Of a stretch of 8,647 nt of DNA, positions 1 through 6,310 are shown piece after piece (within the stretch, counting starts at the first letter, position 1; every line of letters starts with the position of its first letter). This stretch comes from Pseudomonadota bacterium (lineage in GTDB: Bacteria; Desulfobacterota; Desulfobacteria; Desulfobacterales; Desulfobacteraceae). Made by a program: the position numbers and the translations under genes. The notes beneath the pieces were generated by a model. It worked only from the letters and a program-made list of their open reading frames with translations. It searched no databases and was not told where the DNA came from. The stretch covers positions 1 through 8,647 of the forward strand of contig JAHIVS010000665.1 of the NCBI GenBank assembly GCA_018816605.1, given 5' to 3'.

Positions 1-219
1 ATAAGCTATCTGAAAGCCGTGCACCTGAATGATTCAAAAAAAACATTCGGAAGCCGTGTGGACAGACACGCGTGTCTCGGACAGGGATCTTTGGGGCTTG
101 GGCCGTTTAAATTCATCATGAACGACCCCCGGTTCGATCATATTCCCATGGTGCTTGAAACACCGGATCCATCCAAATGGGAGGAGGAGATCAGGCTTCT
201 TTATGGCCTGATTGAATAA
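1..219 (+). CDS. nfo: Endonuclease IV (AP endonuclease), 3' end only
   Basis: This is the C-terminal 72 residues of a DNA-repair endonuclease IV; the gene begins before the window. The family cleaves the phosphodiester bond 5' of abasic sites in base-excision repair, using a cluster of three metal ions, usually zinc, in a TIM barrel. The metal-ligand motifs of the C-terminal third are all visible: the His of VHLND (fragment residue 8), the Asp and His of SRVDRH (21 and 23), and the Glu of VLET (53). The tail [16 protein letters not shown] also matches the usual C-terminus, so the 3' end looks intact. It stops at TAA 217-219. The next gene has its own promoter, so the two need not form an operon. 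Confidence 0.95.
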   Translation: MSYLKAVHLNDSKKTFGSRVDRHACLGQGSLGLGPFKFIMNDPRFDHIPMVLETPDPSKWEEEIRLLYGLIE

Positions 220-302
220 AAACATGGAATGCGTTATGGCTCAATTTGTGTTTGGGATATCGGGGTAATCCAATGAAATAACAGGTAAAAATCTCTTTGG
301 AT

Positions 303-331
303 TTGACAAGGCAAAAGCCAGGTAATATGAT
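303..331 (+). promoter_or_regulatory. Sigma-70-type promoter for the 140-residue protein gene
   Basis: A perfect -35 box TTGACA (303-308) is followed, after an optimal 17-bp spacer, by TATGAT (326-331), five of six matches to TATAAT. Transcription would start near 338, about 36 bp before the ATG at 374. This is the best housekeeping-type promoter in the window. Confidence 0.7.
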
Positions 332-373
332 CGGGTATGAGATTTTTCGTACTATAAAAAGGGAGAGACACAG

Positions 374-796
374 ATGCCATTGCCCAATAAAAAAGGCTGG
401 CTGGCCATCCTTTTTATTTTTTTCTGTCTGGCTGTGCCCTTTGGGATTACCTATTATGTTTCGACACCCACTTCCAAGGCCCGGTTTGAAGCGTGGCGGA
501 ACCGGGGCACTTCTGGGAATGTAACGGCGAAATCCCAGGTTTCGGCCCAGCAGCTGCTATTGGTGAAGAATGATCGGGTAATGGTCAAAAATACCTGTCT
601 GGTATTCAAAGGGCTTGAGGGGGGGCAGGTGGTGCTGGATCTGTATCTGCTGGATCTGGATCCGGGATATGCCTATCCCCAGCGATTCCACAGGGAAACC
701 AAGGCCATCCGGCTGGGAGATGCGATGTATGCGGTGAAATCGGTCAATGGCGCCTTCTTAACCTTAAAAGTCCTCCAGGCCATGGGCGCCTATTGA
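374..796 (+). CDS. Unrecognised membrane-anchored protein, 140 aa
   Basis: I do not recognise this family. The protein starts with a short basic stretch (MPLPNKKG) and one hydrophobic segment at about residues 9-29 (LAILFIFFCLAVPFGITYYV). This suggests an uncleaved N-terminal anchor with the remaining ~110 residues outside the cytoplasm. The soluble part has alternating hydrophobic residues (for example GQVVLDLYLLDLDPGYAYPQ at about 84-103), consistent with a small beta-rich domain. It has no cysteine pair, metal motif or catalytic motif that I can name; its two cysteines fall in the anchor and at about residue 75. The ATG at 374 follows a good GGGAGA ribosome-binding site at 361-366. The gene stands alone, with its own promoter, between nfo and a pseudogene. 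The reading frame is clearly favoured over the overlapping frame starting at 297 by its ribosome-binding site and plausible protein composition. Confidence 0.75.
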   Translation: MPLPNKKGWLAILFIFFCLAVPFGITYYVSTPTSKARFEAWRNRGTSGNVTAKSQVSAQQLLLVKNDRVMVKNTCLVFKGLEGGQVVLDLYLLDLDPGYAYPQRFHRETKAIRLGDAMYAVKSVNGAFLTLKVLQAMGAY

Positions 797-825
797 TCCC
801 AAATGGCAATTTCACTGAATTGTTG

Positions 826-1493
826 CTAATCTGCCGGCAGAGTGTTCAGGCAAACGGCAACCCCGCCCCAGCTGATATCAACGATTCCAAACGCTTCCAT
901 GGGATCTGATTTGATAATGGCCACGGCGTTTTCCCTGATCGTGAACCATGGCAAGGCCCATTCCCGTTTCCTTGCTTAGCTGTTTGGTCGTAAAATAGGG
1001 ATCAAATCCAATGGAGCCCAGGGTGATGTTCAGCCATTCGGTTTCCTCTAACCGCTTTTTGTTCAGCTCTGCAAGCTCCCTGGAGCCATTGGGGACCAAT
1101 TCCTCCAAATGGGATTTGTATTTTCTGAGGGTTCTTTCCATCTGGGTCTGCTCGGTCTTATCGGATATGGAGATCAGAATAAATCCATTGTGATTTTTTT
1201 TTCCGGTCAAGCCTGCACGCAATTACGTGCATGATCCGTTTCCCAAGGTGCTAAAATCCATGCTCAACCTCAAAGTTTTTGAAAACACTGTGCTCGGACA
1301 CTATGCTTTCCAATCGTTCCCGGAGCCGGGGAATATCCCACTGGCGGGTGTCAAAGCCAAACAAATACCGTCCCTGGGTTTCTTCCTGGCAGGTGTTGAA
1401 GGTTTGGTAAAAGCAATTGTTGGCAAAGGCGATTTTCAGATCAGATGTCTTATAACCACTGAGCCTTAATATACCACAAGAAGATACCAACAA
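826..1493 (-). pseudogene. Decayed PAS-domain sensor histidine kinase
   Basis: Reading leftward on the minus strand, kinase pieces appear in order but in three frames. The first (1493-1254) is a PAS-like domain with IAFANNCFYQTF and RQWDIPRLRERLE, typical of kinase or CheR-associated PAS domains. It ends at an in-frame TAG (1251-1253), but the same frame continues with HLGKRIMHVIACRLDR. At a run of nine A residues (plus-strand T 1194-1202) the frame shifts by one, then continues as NHNGFILISISDKTEQ and a coiled linker. The sequence then jumps from a second PAS start (WLNITLGSIG) straight to the ATPase G-box region (DPYFTTKQ, GTGMGLAMVH-like), so the His-kinase core is deleted. A second shift near 945 leads to a tail ending at TAG 826-828. 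No complete catalytic core remains, so it should be non-functional. The 5' limit is uncertain. Confidence 0.85.
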
Positions 1494-1576
1494 TGGGCGG
1501 CACCTGTTTTGATCTCCAGAATCGGTATGAAAAACGTTAACATATTATTTTGAACTCAAAAAAATAAAGAGTCTTC

Positions 1577-1675
1577 CTTTGGGAGTTCGGATCTGTGCCA
1601 GAAGTTTTTCGAAAAAGGCGGTAAATAGAAACAACTTTTTGGCAAAAAAACAGATGCATCTTGATACTCCCAAAG
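1577..1675. repeat. Widely spaced 10-bp inverted repeat in non-coding DNA
   Basis: CTTTGGGAGT (1577-1586) recurs as its exact reverse complement ACTCCCAAAG (1666-1675), with 79 bp between. Inside lies a second small palindrome, TTTTTCGAAAAA (1605-1616), and A/T runs. The stretch 1494-1737 between the kinase remnant and the next gene otherwise holds nothing I can call coding. The repeat could be chance, or the ends of a small decayed element; no target-site duplication is evident. Confidence 0.3.
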
Positions 1676-1737
1676 AAAAAAATAAGGGTGTATCCCCGGC
1701 ATTTGAAATCTGATGATAGATCTGATAAAGAGGAACC

Positions 1738-2814
1738 ATGATTGATGTCGTTATCATAGGGGCCGGACCTGCCGGGACAGCAGCCGCTTTTGATCTTTTG
1801 TCCGGTGGGCTTTCCGTGCTGTTGCTGGACAGGCATGCCTTCCCGAGAAAAAAAGCATGTGCAGGAGGGATCACACCCAAGGCCATGGCCTTGTTCCGGT
1901 ATGATATCTCCTCTATCCTCCGCCAGACCTGCCGCAGCATAAAAATCCGGCCACGCTCCGGGCAGTCCTTTCTTATCCAGGATAAAAATCCCCTTTGCCA
2001 TATGACCCAGAGGTGGGAGCTGGACTTTTTTTCCTTGAACAGGGTTCAAGAAAAAGGCGCTCAATTTAAGGTGGTTAAAAAAATTTTTTCCATAGAAGAA
2101 AAAGGCACTCACCTGGAGATCAGAACCAGCGACCAGTTGATAAAATCCCGGTATCTGATTGGTGCGGACGGGGCCAACTCACTTGTGAGACGCCTGACCC
2201 ATCCGTTTTGCCGAGTTAGCCGGTATCCTGCACTTGAGGCCGATATCCGGGCAGATCATCCTGGGTCCCATTCCATGGAATTTGATTTTTCCCTGCCGGG
2301 AAAAGGGTATTATTGGATTTTTCCCAAAGGGGACCACATCAATATCGGTATCTATTCCATTACGGGAAACCCTGCCTTAAAGCAACGACAGCTGGCCGAG
2401 TATGCCCAGAAACGATTTGGCAGCAACCGGCTTTCGGCAGTGAAGGGGTATCCCATCGGCGTGGGGGGATATGCCCATTGTCCGGAAAAGGGCCGGGTTC
2501 TTCTGGTCGGGGATGCAGCCGGGTTTGGGGAAAGTCTTCTGGGAGAAGGCATTTATTTTGCGCTTAAAAGCGGCCAGGCGGCAGCCCATGCCATTGTTTC
2601 CTCCCATGGTGCCAACACCCTCCCGGGCATTGCCTATGCTCGGAAGATCAAAACCATGAGAGGCGACCTTGAGTTATACCATTTGGGCGCCAGGTGTCTT
2701 TATTCCTTTCCCCGGGCTTCATTAAAGCTCTTGTCCTATCCTTTTTTCCATGAAAAATTTGCCAAAGGGTATGCAGCCGGTAAACCCCTGGGTCAGATCT
2801 TTTTGGGCCGATAG
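1738..2814 (+). CDS. FAD-dependent oxidoreductase, geranylgeranyl reductase family
   Basis: This 358-residue flavoprotein belongs to the family that hydrogenates isoprenoid double bonds (chlorophyll side chains, archaeal lipids, quinone tails) and includes related FixC-like oxidoreductases. Visible signatures are the N-terminal Rossmann motif GAGPAG (8-13) with an acidic residue at Asp31 ending the second strand; the family's CAGG loop (41-44); the GADGANS motif (142-148); YWIFPKGDHINIGIY (192-206), typical of geranylgeranyl reductases; and the FAD-binding GDAAG (258-262) followed by the LGEGIYFALKSG helix (268-279). Length is normal for the family. The ATG is preceded by AGAGGA. It stands alone, with a remnant upstream and a regulated transporter downstream, so context does not name the substrate. 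In a bacterium a menaquinone or polyprenyl substrate is plausible but inferred. It could also be a generic FAD oxidoreductase of the same superfamily. Confidence 0.88.
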   Translation: MIDVVIIGAGPAGTAAAFDLLSGGLSVLLLDRHAFPRKKACAGGITPKAMALFRYDISSILRQTCRSIKIRPRSGQSFLIQDKNPLCHMTQRWELDFFSLNRVQEKGAQFKVVKKIFSIEEKGTHLEIRTSDQLIKSRYLIGADGANSLVRRLTHPFCRVSRYPALEADIRADHPGSHSMEFDFSLPGKGYYWIFPKGDHINIGIYSITGNPALKQRQLAEYAQKRFGSNRLSAVKGYPIGVGGYAHCPEKGRVLLVGDAAGFGESLLGEGIYFALKSGQAAAHAIVSSHGANTLPGIAYARKIKTMRGDLELYHLGARCLYSFPRASLKLLSYPFFHEKFAKGYAAGKPLGQIFLGR

Positions 2815-2905
2815 TTTTTCCTCTGTTGTGGTCTTCAATATTTCCGCCATTTTCTATAAATTACAAAAACGAACGACAATCTGTTATTTTTTCTAAGCCA
2901 TTTAA

Positions 2906-2949
2906 TATATTACATTATTGTAAATAATTAATTTCAATAATGTAATATA
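2906..2949. promoter_or_regulatory. Tandem dyads forming a large palindrome, probable activator site for amtB
   Basis: A perfect 15-bp inverted repeat (arms 2906-2920 and 2935-2949, 14-bp AT-only spacer) sits in the AT-rich region upstream of amtB. Each arm also belongs to a smaller dyad: TTACA-N4-TGTAA (2910-2923, perfect) and TTTCA-N4-TGTAA (2932-2945, one mismatch). Their centres are 22 bp apart, about two helical turns, and lie about 143 and 121 bp upstream of the predicted sigma-54 start. That is where enhancer-binding activators usually sit. The 5-4-5 shape recalls CRP/FNR-type sites, and it does not match the NtrC consensus. The bound protein is unknown. Confidence 0.5.
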
Positions 2950-2983
2950 ATGTTCGTTGGGATCAAAGCTGCGATATTATAAT

Positions 2984-2996
2984 AATCAAATTATTT
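2984..2996 (+). promoter_or_regulatory. Possible IHF site between activator dyads and promoter
   Basis: AATCAA-N4-TTT matches the IHF core WATCAR-N4-TTR at all specified positions but the last. It lies about 70 bp upstream of the predicted transcription start, between the dyads and the -24/-12 promoter, where DNA bending typically brings a sigma-54 activator to the polymerase. In DNA this AT-rich a chance match is quite possible. Confidence 0.35.
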
Positions 2997-3032
2997 CAGA
3001 TGGTTATAGCTTAATTTATTTAAAAAGTGTCC

Positions 3033-3050
3033 TTGGCACCTCTCTTGCTA
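3033..3050 (+). promoter_or_regulatory. Sigma-54 (-24/-12) promoter of amtB
   Basis: TTGGCAC (3033-3039), five bases, then TTGCTA (3045-3050) matches the RpoN consensus TGGCAC-N5-TTGCA very closely, with the obligatory GG and GC in correct spacing. Transcription would start near 3060, leaving a leader of about 46 nt before the ATG at 3106. Sigma-54 control of an ammonium transporter is the expected nitrogen-limitation logic. Confidence 0.88.
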
Positions 3051-3105
3051 TAGGGGGAATCAAGTCGTTTTTTTATTTTAATCTGTAAAAAAGGAGAATT
3101 TCCAA

Positions 3106-4506
3106 ATGAAATATTTAGCAACACTGATCCCCCTGCTTGTCTGTTTTCTGCCTCCGGCCTTTGCCGGTGACCATACCCCGATTACCAACAAAGCGGCCAT
3201 TGACCTGGTTCAGTCCCATACCGATTATGTCTGGACCCTGGTTTGCGCGGCCCTGGTTTTTTTCATGCAGGCAGGCTTTGCCATGGTGGAAGCCGGGTTT
3301 ACCCGGGCCAAGAATGCCATCAATATCATGATGAAAAATCTCATGGATTTTTCAATGGGATCCATTGTTTACTGGGCCATTGGGTTTGGTCTAATGTTCG
3401 GGGTCTCCAAGACCGGCTTTTTGGGGACCACCGGTTTTTTTCTGAGTGATTTTGAGGTGGGCGGAGATCCCTGGGTCCTAGCGTTCTGGATGTTCCAGGT
3501 GGTCTTTGCAGCCACTGCCGCCACCATTGTTTCCGGTGCCATGGCCGAAAGAACCAAGTTTATCGGATATCTGTTGTATTCGGCCTGCATTACGGGCCTG
3601 ATTTATCCGGTTTTCGGATCCTGGGCATGGGGAAGCCTTTTCCACGGGTCCGGATGGCTGGAAGGCCTGGGCTTCATCGATTTTGCAGGGTCTACCGTTG
3701 TGCATTCCGTGGGCGGCTGGGCAGCCCTTGCCGGTGCCATGGTGCTGGGGCCCCGTCTGGGTAAATATACGAGTACTGGGGCGGTAAAACCCATCCTGGG
3801 TCATAACATACCCCTGGCAGCCCTGGGCGTTTTTATCCTCTGGGTGGGCTGGTTCGGTTTCAATCCGGGTTCCACCACAGCCGCCAGCAAGGATATTGCC
3901 ATGATTTTTGTCAACACCAACCTGGCGGCCGCGGCCGGGTGCATTGTTGCCATGTTTGTTTCCTGGTTTAAGTTTGGAAAACCCGAAGTGGGCATGAGCC
4001 TCAATGGCGCCCTGGCCGGACTTGTGGGTATTACAGCCGGCTGCGCCAATGTGACGCCGGCAAGTGCCGTTATGATCGGGGCTTTTGCAGGGGGTCTGGT
4101 GGTTTTTTCCGTTCTCTTTTTTGACAAGATCAGAATTGATGACCCCGTCGGTGCCATTTCCGTCCACGGTGTCTGCGGTGCCTGGGGAACCCTGGGAGCC
4201 GGAATTTTCAATATCGGCGGTACGAGCTTTAAAATTGTCAGCGTCCAGGCGATTGGAATTGCGGCCTGCTTTGTCTGGACCTTTGCCTGCGCCTATGCCA
4301 TTTTTAAGCTCATTGACAGGACCATTGGCCTGAGGGTCTCAAAGGAAGAGGAACTGGAAGGGCTGGACGCCACGGAACACGGCGGGAATGCCTATCCGGA
4401 TTTTACAACCATTCACCATTCCAGCATGGGATTTACCAATGGAGCCGGGGAGAAGGACAGGGCGCCAGAAGCCTTTGCCGGGCAAAAAATGGTCCGTGGG
4501 ATTTAA
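3106..4506 (+). CDS. amtB: Ammonium transporter AmtB
   Basis: This 466-residue inner-membrane channel of the Amt/Rh family takes up ammonium. A cleavable signal peptide is visible, ending near AFA-GD (residues 20/21), as in other Amt proteins, followed by about eleven membrane segments. Key residues are present: Asp192 and pore His200 in the conserved DFAGSTVVH (192-200); Phe252 and Ser256 in GWFGFNPGS; and the second pore histidine, His354, in SVHGVCGAWG. The cytoplasmic tail RVSKEEELEGLDATEHGGNA (410-429) is the segment that contacts PII proteins in the family. A further 33 residues after AYPDF extend past the usual end. The ATG follows AAGGAG at 3091-3096. The gene is monocistronic in appearance, with a sigma-54 promoter in front and a strong terminator behind. 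No glnK/glnB gene lies beside it, although that is the usual partner. Confidence 0.97.
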   Translation: MKYLATLIPLLVCFLPPAFAGDHTPITNKAAIDLVQSHTDYVWTLVCAALVFFMQAGFAMVEAGFTRAKNAINIMMKNLMDFSMGSIVYWAIGFGLMFGVSKTGFLGTTGFFLSDFEVGGDPWVLAFWMFQVVFAATAATIVSGAMAERTKFIGYLLYSACITGLIYPVFGSWAWGSLFHGSGWLEGLGFIDFAGSTVVHSVGGWAALAGAMVLGPRLGKYTSTGAVKPILGHNIPLAALGVFILWVGWFGFNPGSTTAASKDIAMIFVNTNLAAAAGCIVAMFVSWFKFGKPEVGMSLNGALAGLVGITAGCANVTPASAVMIGAFAGGLVVFSVLFFDKIRIDDPVGAISVHGVCGAWGTLGAGIFNIGGTSFKIVSVQAIGIAACFVWTFACAYAIFKLIDRTIGLRVSKEEELEGLDATEHGGNAYPDFTTIHHSSMGFTNGAGEKDRAPEAFAGQKMVRGI

Positions 4507-4566
4507 CCTGGAATAAGGTTTCAGGAAATCTGATTCTCCGGGGGTAATCTTAATTTTTTGAACTTT

Positions 4567-4609
4567 AAAAACCTGCCCTCCCCTTGCATTGGGGTGGCAG
4601 GTTTTCTGG
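4567..4609 (+). terminator. Rho-independent terminator after amtB
   Basis: AAAACCTGCC (4568-4577) pairs perfectly with GGCAGGTTTT (4596-4605), and an inner CCCC/GGGG pair (4580-4583 with 4591-4594) lengthens the stem around a short loop. The final T-rich arm serves as the release tract. The A/T flanks of the stem make it potentially bidirectional. It separates amtB from the ABC importer cluster. Confidence 0.88.
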
Positions 4610-4678
4610 TTTTATGCTAACCTGTATTCCTTGCAAACGGAAGATGAGCCTGGCGAACAGCCGGGCAAAGGGCGACGG

Positions 4679-5455
4679 ATGAAGCAGACGTCAGGAATGG
4701 TAAAATCTGTGGTTTTATTGGGGATACTGGCATCTGTCCTGATTGTGGGATATCAGAATCTTGCGTATAATTGGCAATGGTACCGGCTGCCCCCTTATTT
4801 TTTTTCCATTGAAAACGGGCGGTTTGTCCGGGGCTTGCTGCTGGACGGCCTGGTTATTACATTAAAAATATCTTCCCTGGGCCTTGTCCTTTCTATTGTG
4901 ATGGGGGTTTGTTCCGCCTTTGCCCGTTTGTCTGTTTTTCCCATGCTGCGCCTGACGGCCTGGGTGTATGTGGAGACCATCCGGAATACTCCTCTGCTCA
5001 TCCAGATTTTTCTGATCTACTTTGTGATTTCACCGGTATTGGATATATCGGCCTTCTGGTCGGCCGTGATTGCCCTGAGCCTGTTTGAAGGGGCCTATGC
5101 CTCGGAGATCATCCGGTCCGGTATCATCAATGTCCCCAGGGGTCAGGTTGAAGCGGCCCAGAGCATCGGGCTTTCTGGTTTTGCCACCTATATCAAGGTG
5201 ATCATTCCCCAGATGCTTCGCCAGACCCTTCCCATGCTTGCCGGCCAAAGCGTTTCCCTTATCAAGGACTCAGCTCTGGTCAGCACCATCTCCATTTACG
5301 ATCTGACCATGCAGGGGCAAAAAATAGTATCGGAAACCTTTTTGACTTTTGAAATCTGGTTTGCTGTGGCATTATGCTATCTGTCGGTTACGGCAAGTCT
5401 TTCTTTCTTCATAAGGCGGTTTGAACATAAAATGAAATATATAAACTATAATTGA
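4679..5455 (+). CDS. Polar amino-acid-type ABC transporter permease (first)
   Basis: This inner-membrane subunit (258 aa from this start) belongs to the HisM/GlnP-type permease family of polar amino-acid importers. The cytoplasmic EAA loop that docks on the ATPase is clear at about 158-178: EAAQSIGLSGFATYIKVIIP followed by Q. Other family marks are YVETIRNTPLLIQIFLIYF (about 97-115) and FEGAYASEIIRSGI (about 136-149). About five membrane segments are expected. The frame is open back to a TTG at 4589, but that lies inside the amtB terminator, so the ATG at 4679 is preferred; its ribosome-binding site (AAAGGGC) is modest. It precedes the binding-protein gene by 24 bp. I see no clear promoter in the 69 bp after the terminator, so the operon's start of transcription is unresolved. 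Confidence 0.9.
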   Translation: MKQTSGMVKSVVLLGILASVLIVGYQNLAYNWQWYRLPPYFFSIENGRFVRGLLLDGLVITLKISSLGLVLSIVMGVCSAFARLSVFPMLRLTAWVYVETIRNTPLLIQIFLIYFVISPVLDISAFWSAVIALSLFEGAYASEIIRSGIINVPRGQVEAAQSIGLSGFATYIKVIIPQMLRQTLPMLAGQSVSLIKDSALVSTISIYDLTMQGQKIVSETFLTFEIWFAVALCYLSVTASLSFFIRRFEHKMKYINYN

Positions 5456-5479
5456 TACAACCAACCAAAGGAGATCGGG

Positions 5480-6301
5480 ATGAAAAAAAGGGTTTACATG
5501 CTGACAATTGCCATGCTTCTGCTGTTATCTTCACTGGCTGCTGCCGGTGAAACAGGGGCGAAATTGTCCAGAGAAAGCATCATTGAAAAGATTCAGAAAG
5601 AAGGGATCATCCGCGTGGGCATGGCCACCTTTGTCCCCTGGGCCATGAAAGACAAACAAGGACAATTAATCGGGTTTGAAATTGATGTGGCAAGAAAACT
5701 GGCCCAGGACATGGGGGTGAAAATTGAATTTATTCCCACTGCCTGGTCCGGCATTATTCCCGCGCTTTTGACGGGAAAATTTGATGTGATCATCGGCGGT
5801 ATGGGGATAACGCCTGAGCGGAATCTTAAGGTCAATTTTACCATGCCCTATGATTACTCGGGCATGTCCATGGTGGCCCATCAAAAAAAAGCGGCCGGAT
5901 TTTCATCCATTGGAGACTTTAATAAACCTGCGGTCATCATTGCGGTTCGCATGGGCACCACGGCTGAGCAGGCCGCCAAAAAATTTATGCCTTTGGCCCA
6001 GTTCAAGCTTTTTGAAAATGAAAGTCAGGCATTGCAGGAGTTGAACCTGGGCCGGGTCCATGCAGTGGTCTCTTCCGCCCCCATGCCGGCTTTCCATGCC
6101 TTAAAATATCCGGATAAGCTCTTTGTTCCCCTCAAGGAAAATTTTACCCGGGAACCCATTGGGTTTGCCATTCAAAAAGGAGATTTTGATGCCTTGAATT
6201 ATTTTAACAACTGGATTCTCAACATGCATTCCCAGGGGTTTTTAAAAGAGAGAAAAGCCTATTGGTTTGAATCCAAGGAATGGGAACCCCTTGTCAACTA
6301 A
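5480..6301 (+). CDS. Periplasmic solute-binding protein, polar amino-acid family (SBP_bac_3)
   Basis: This is the secreted receptor of the ABC importer (273 aa). It has a signal peptide with basic start MKKR, a hydrophobic core and likely cleavage near AAAG (about 20-23). The two-lobe fold begins at IIRVGMATFVPWAMKDKQG, then GFEIDVARKLAQDMGV. The lobe-one Arg that binds a ligand carboxylate is present (Arg114 in ITPERNLKVNFTMPY), as is the GTT of lobe two (159-161). The usual Asp that binds the alpha-amino group (as in ADAVLHDTP of GlnH) is replaced: the aligned stretch reads VHAVVSSAP, placing Ser199 there. The ligand may therefore be a carboxylate other than a normal L-amino acid. Ribosome binding is strong (AAAGGAGAT). 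It lies between two permease genes, with 24 and 9 bp gaps, so all three should be co-transcribed. Confidence 0.92.
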   Translation: MKKRVYMLTIAMLLLLSSLAAAGETGAKLSRESIIEKIQKEGIIRVGMATFVPWAMKDKQGQLIGFEIDVARKLAQDMGVKIEFIPTAWSGIIPALLTGKFDVIIGGMGITPERNLKVNFTMPYDYSGMSMVAHQKKAAGFSSIGDFNKPAVIIAVRMGTTAEQAAKKFMPLAQFKLFENESQALQELNLGRVHAVVSSAPMPAFHALKYPDKLFVPLKENFTREPIGFAIQKGDFDALNYFNNWILNMHSQGFLKERKAYWFESKEWEPLVN

Positions 6302-6310
6302 GAGATACAA

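Noticed and set aside
1641..1660. TTGGCA followed by ATGCA as a second sigma-54 promoter before the flavoprotein gene
   Set aside because: The GG to GC spacing is about 15 bp instead of 12, and the -24 element lacks the final C.
1537..2112. Long minus-strand open frames (191 and 131 codons) opposite the start of the flavoprotein gene
   Set aside because: They are antisense to a gene with clear FAD motifs, show no family resemblance and have low-complexity, cysteine- and phenylalanine-rich composition.
2868..2958. AACGAAC (2868-2874) and GTTCGTT (2952-2958) as an outer inverted repeat around the amtB dyads
   Set aside because: The arms are 7 bp and placed asymmetrically (31 and 2 bp from the inner arms), so chance is the simpler explanation.
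3478..4167. 229-codon minus-strand open frame inside amtB
   Set aside because: Composition is typical of an antisense shadow (His, Gly, Gln rich), and amtB on the other strand is unambiguous.
4589..4678. Upstream TTG extension of the first permease by 30 residues
   Set aside because: It starts inside the amtB terminator hairpin, has no ribosome-binding site, and the extra residues are not permease-like.
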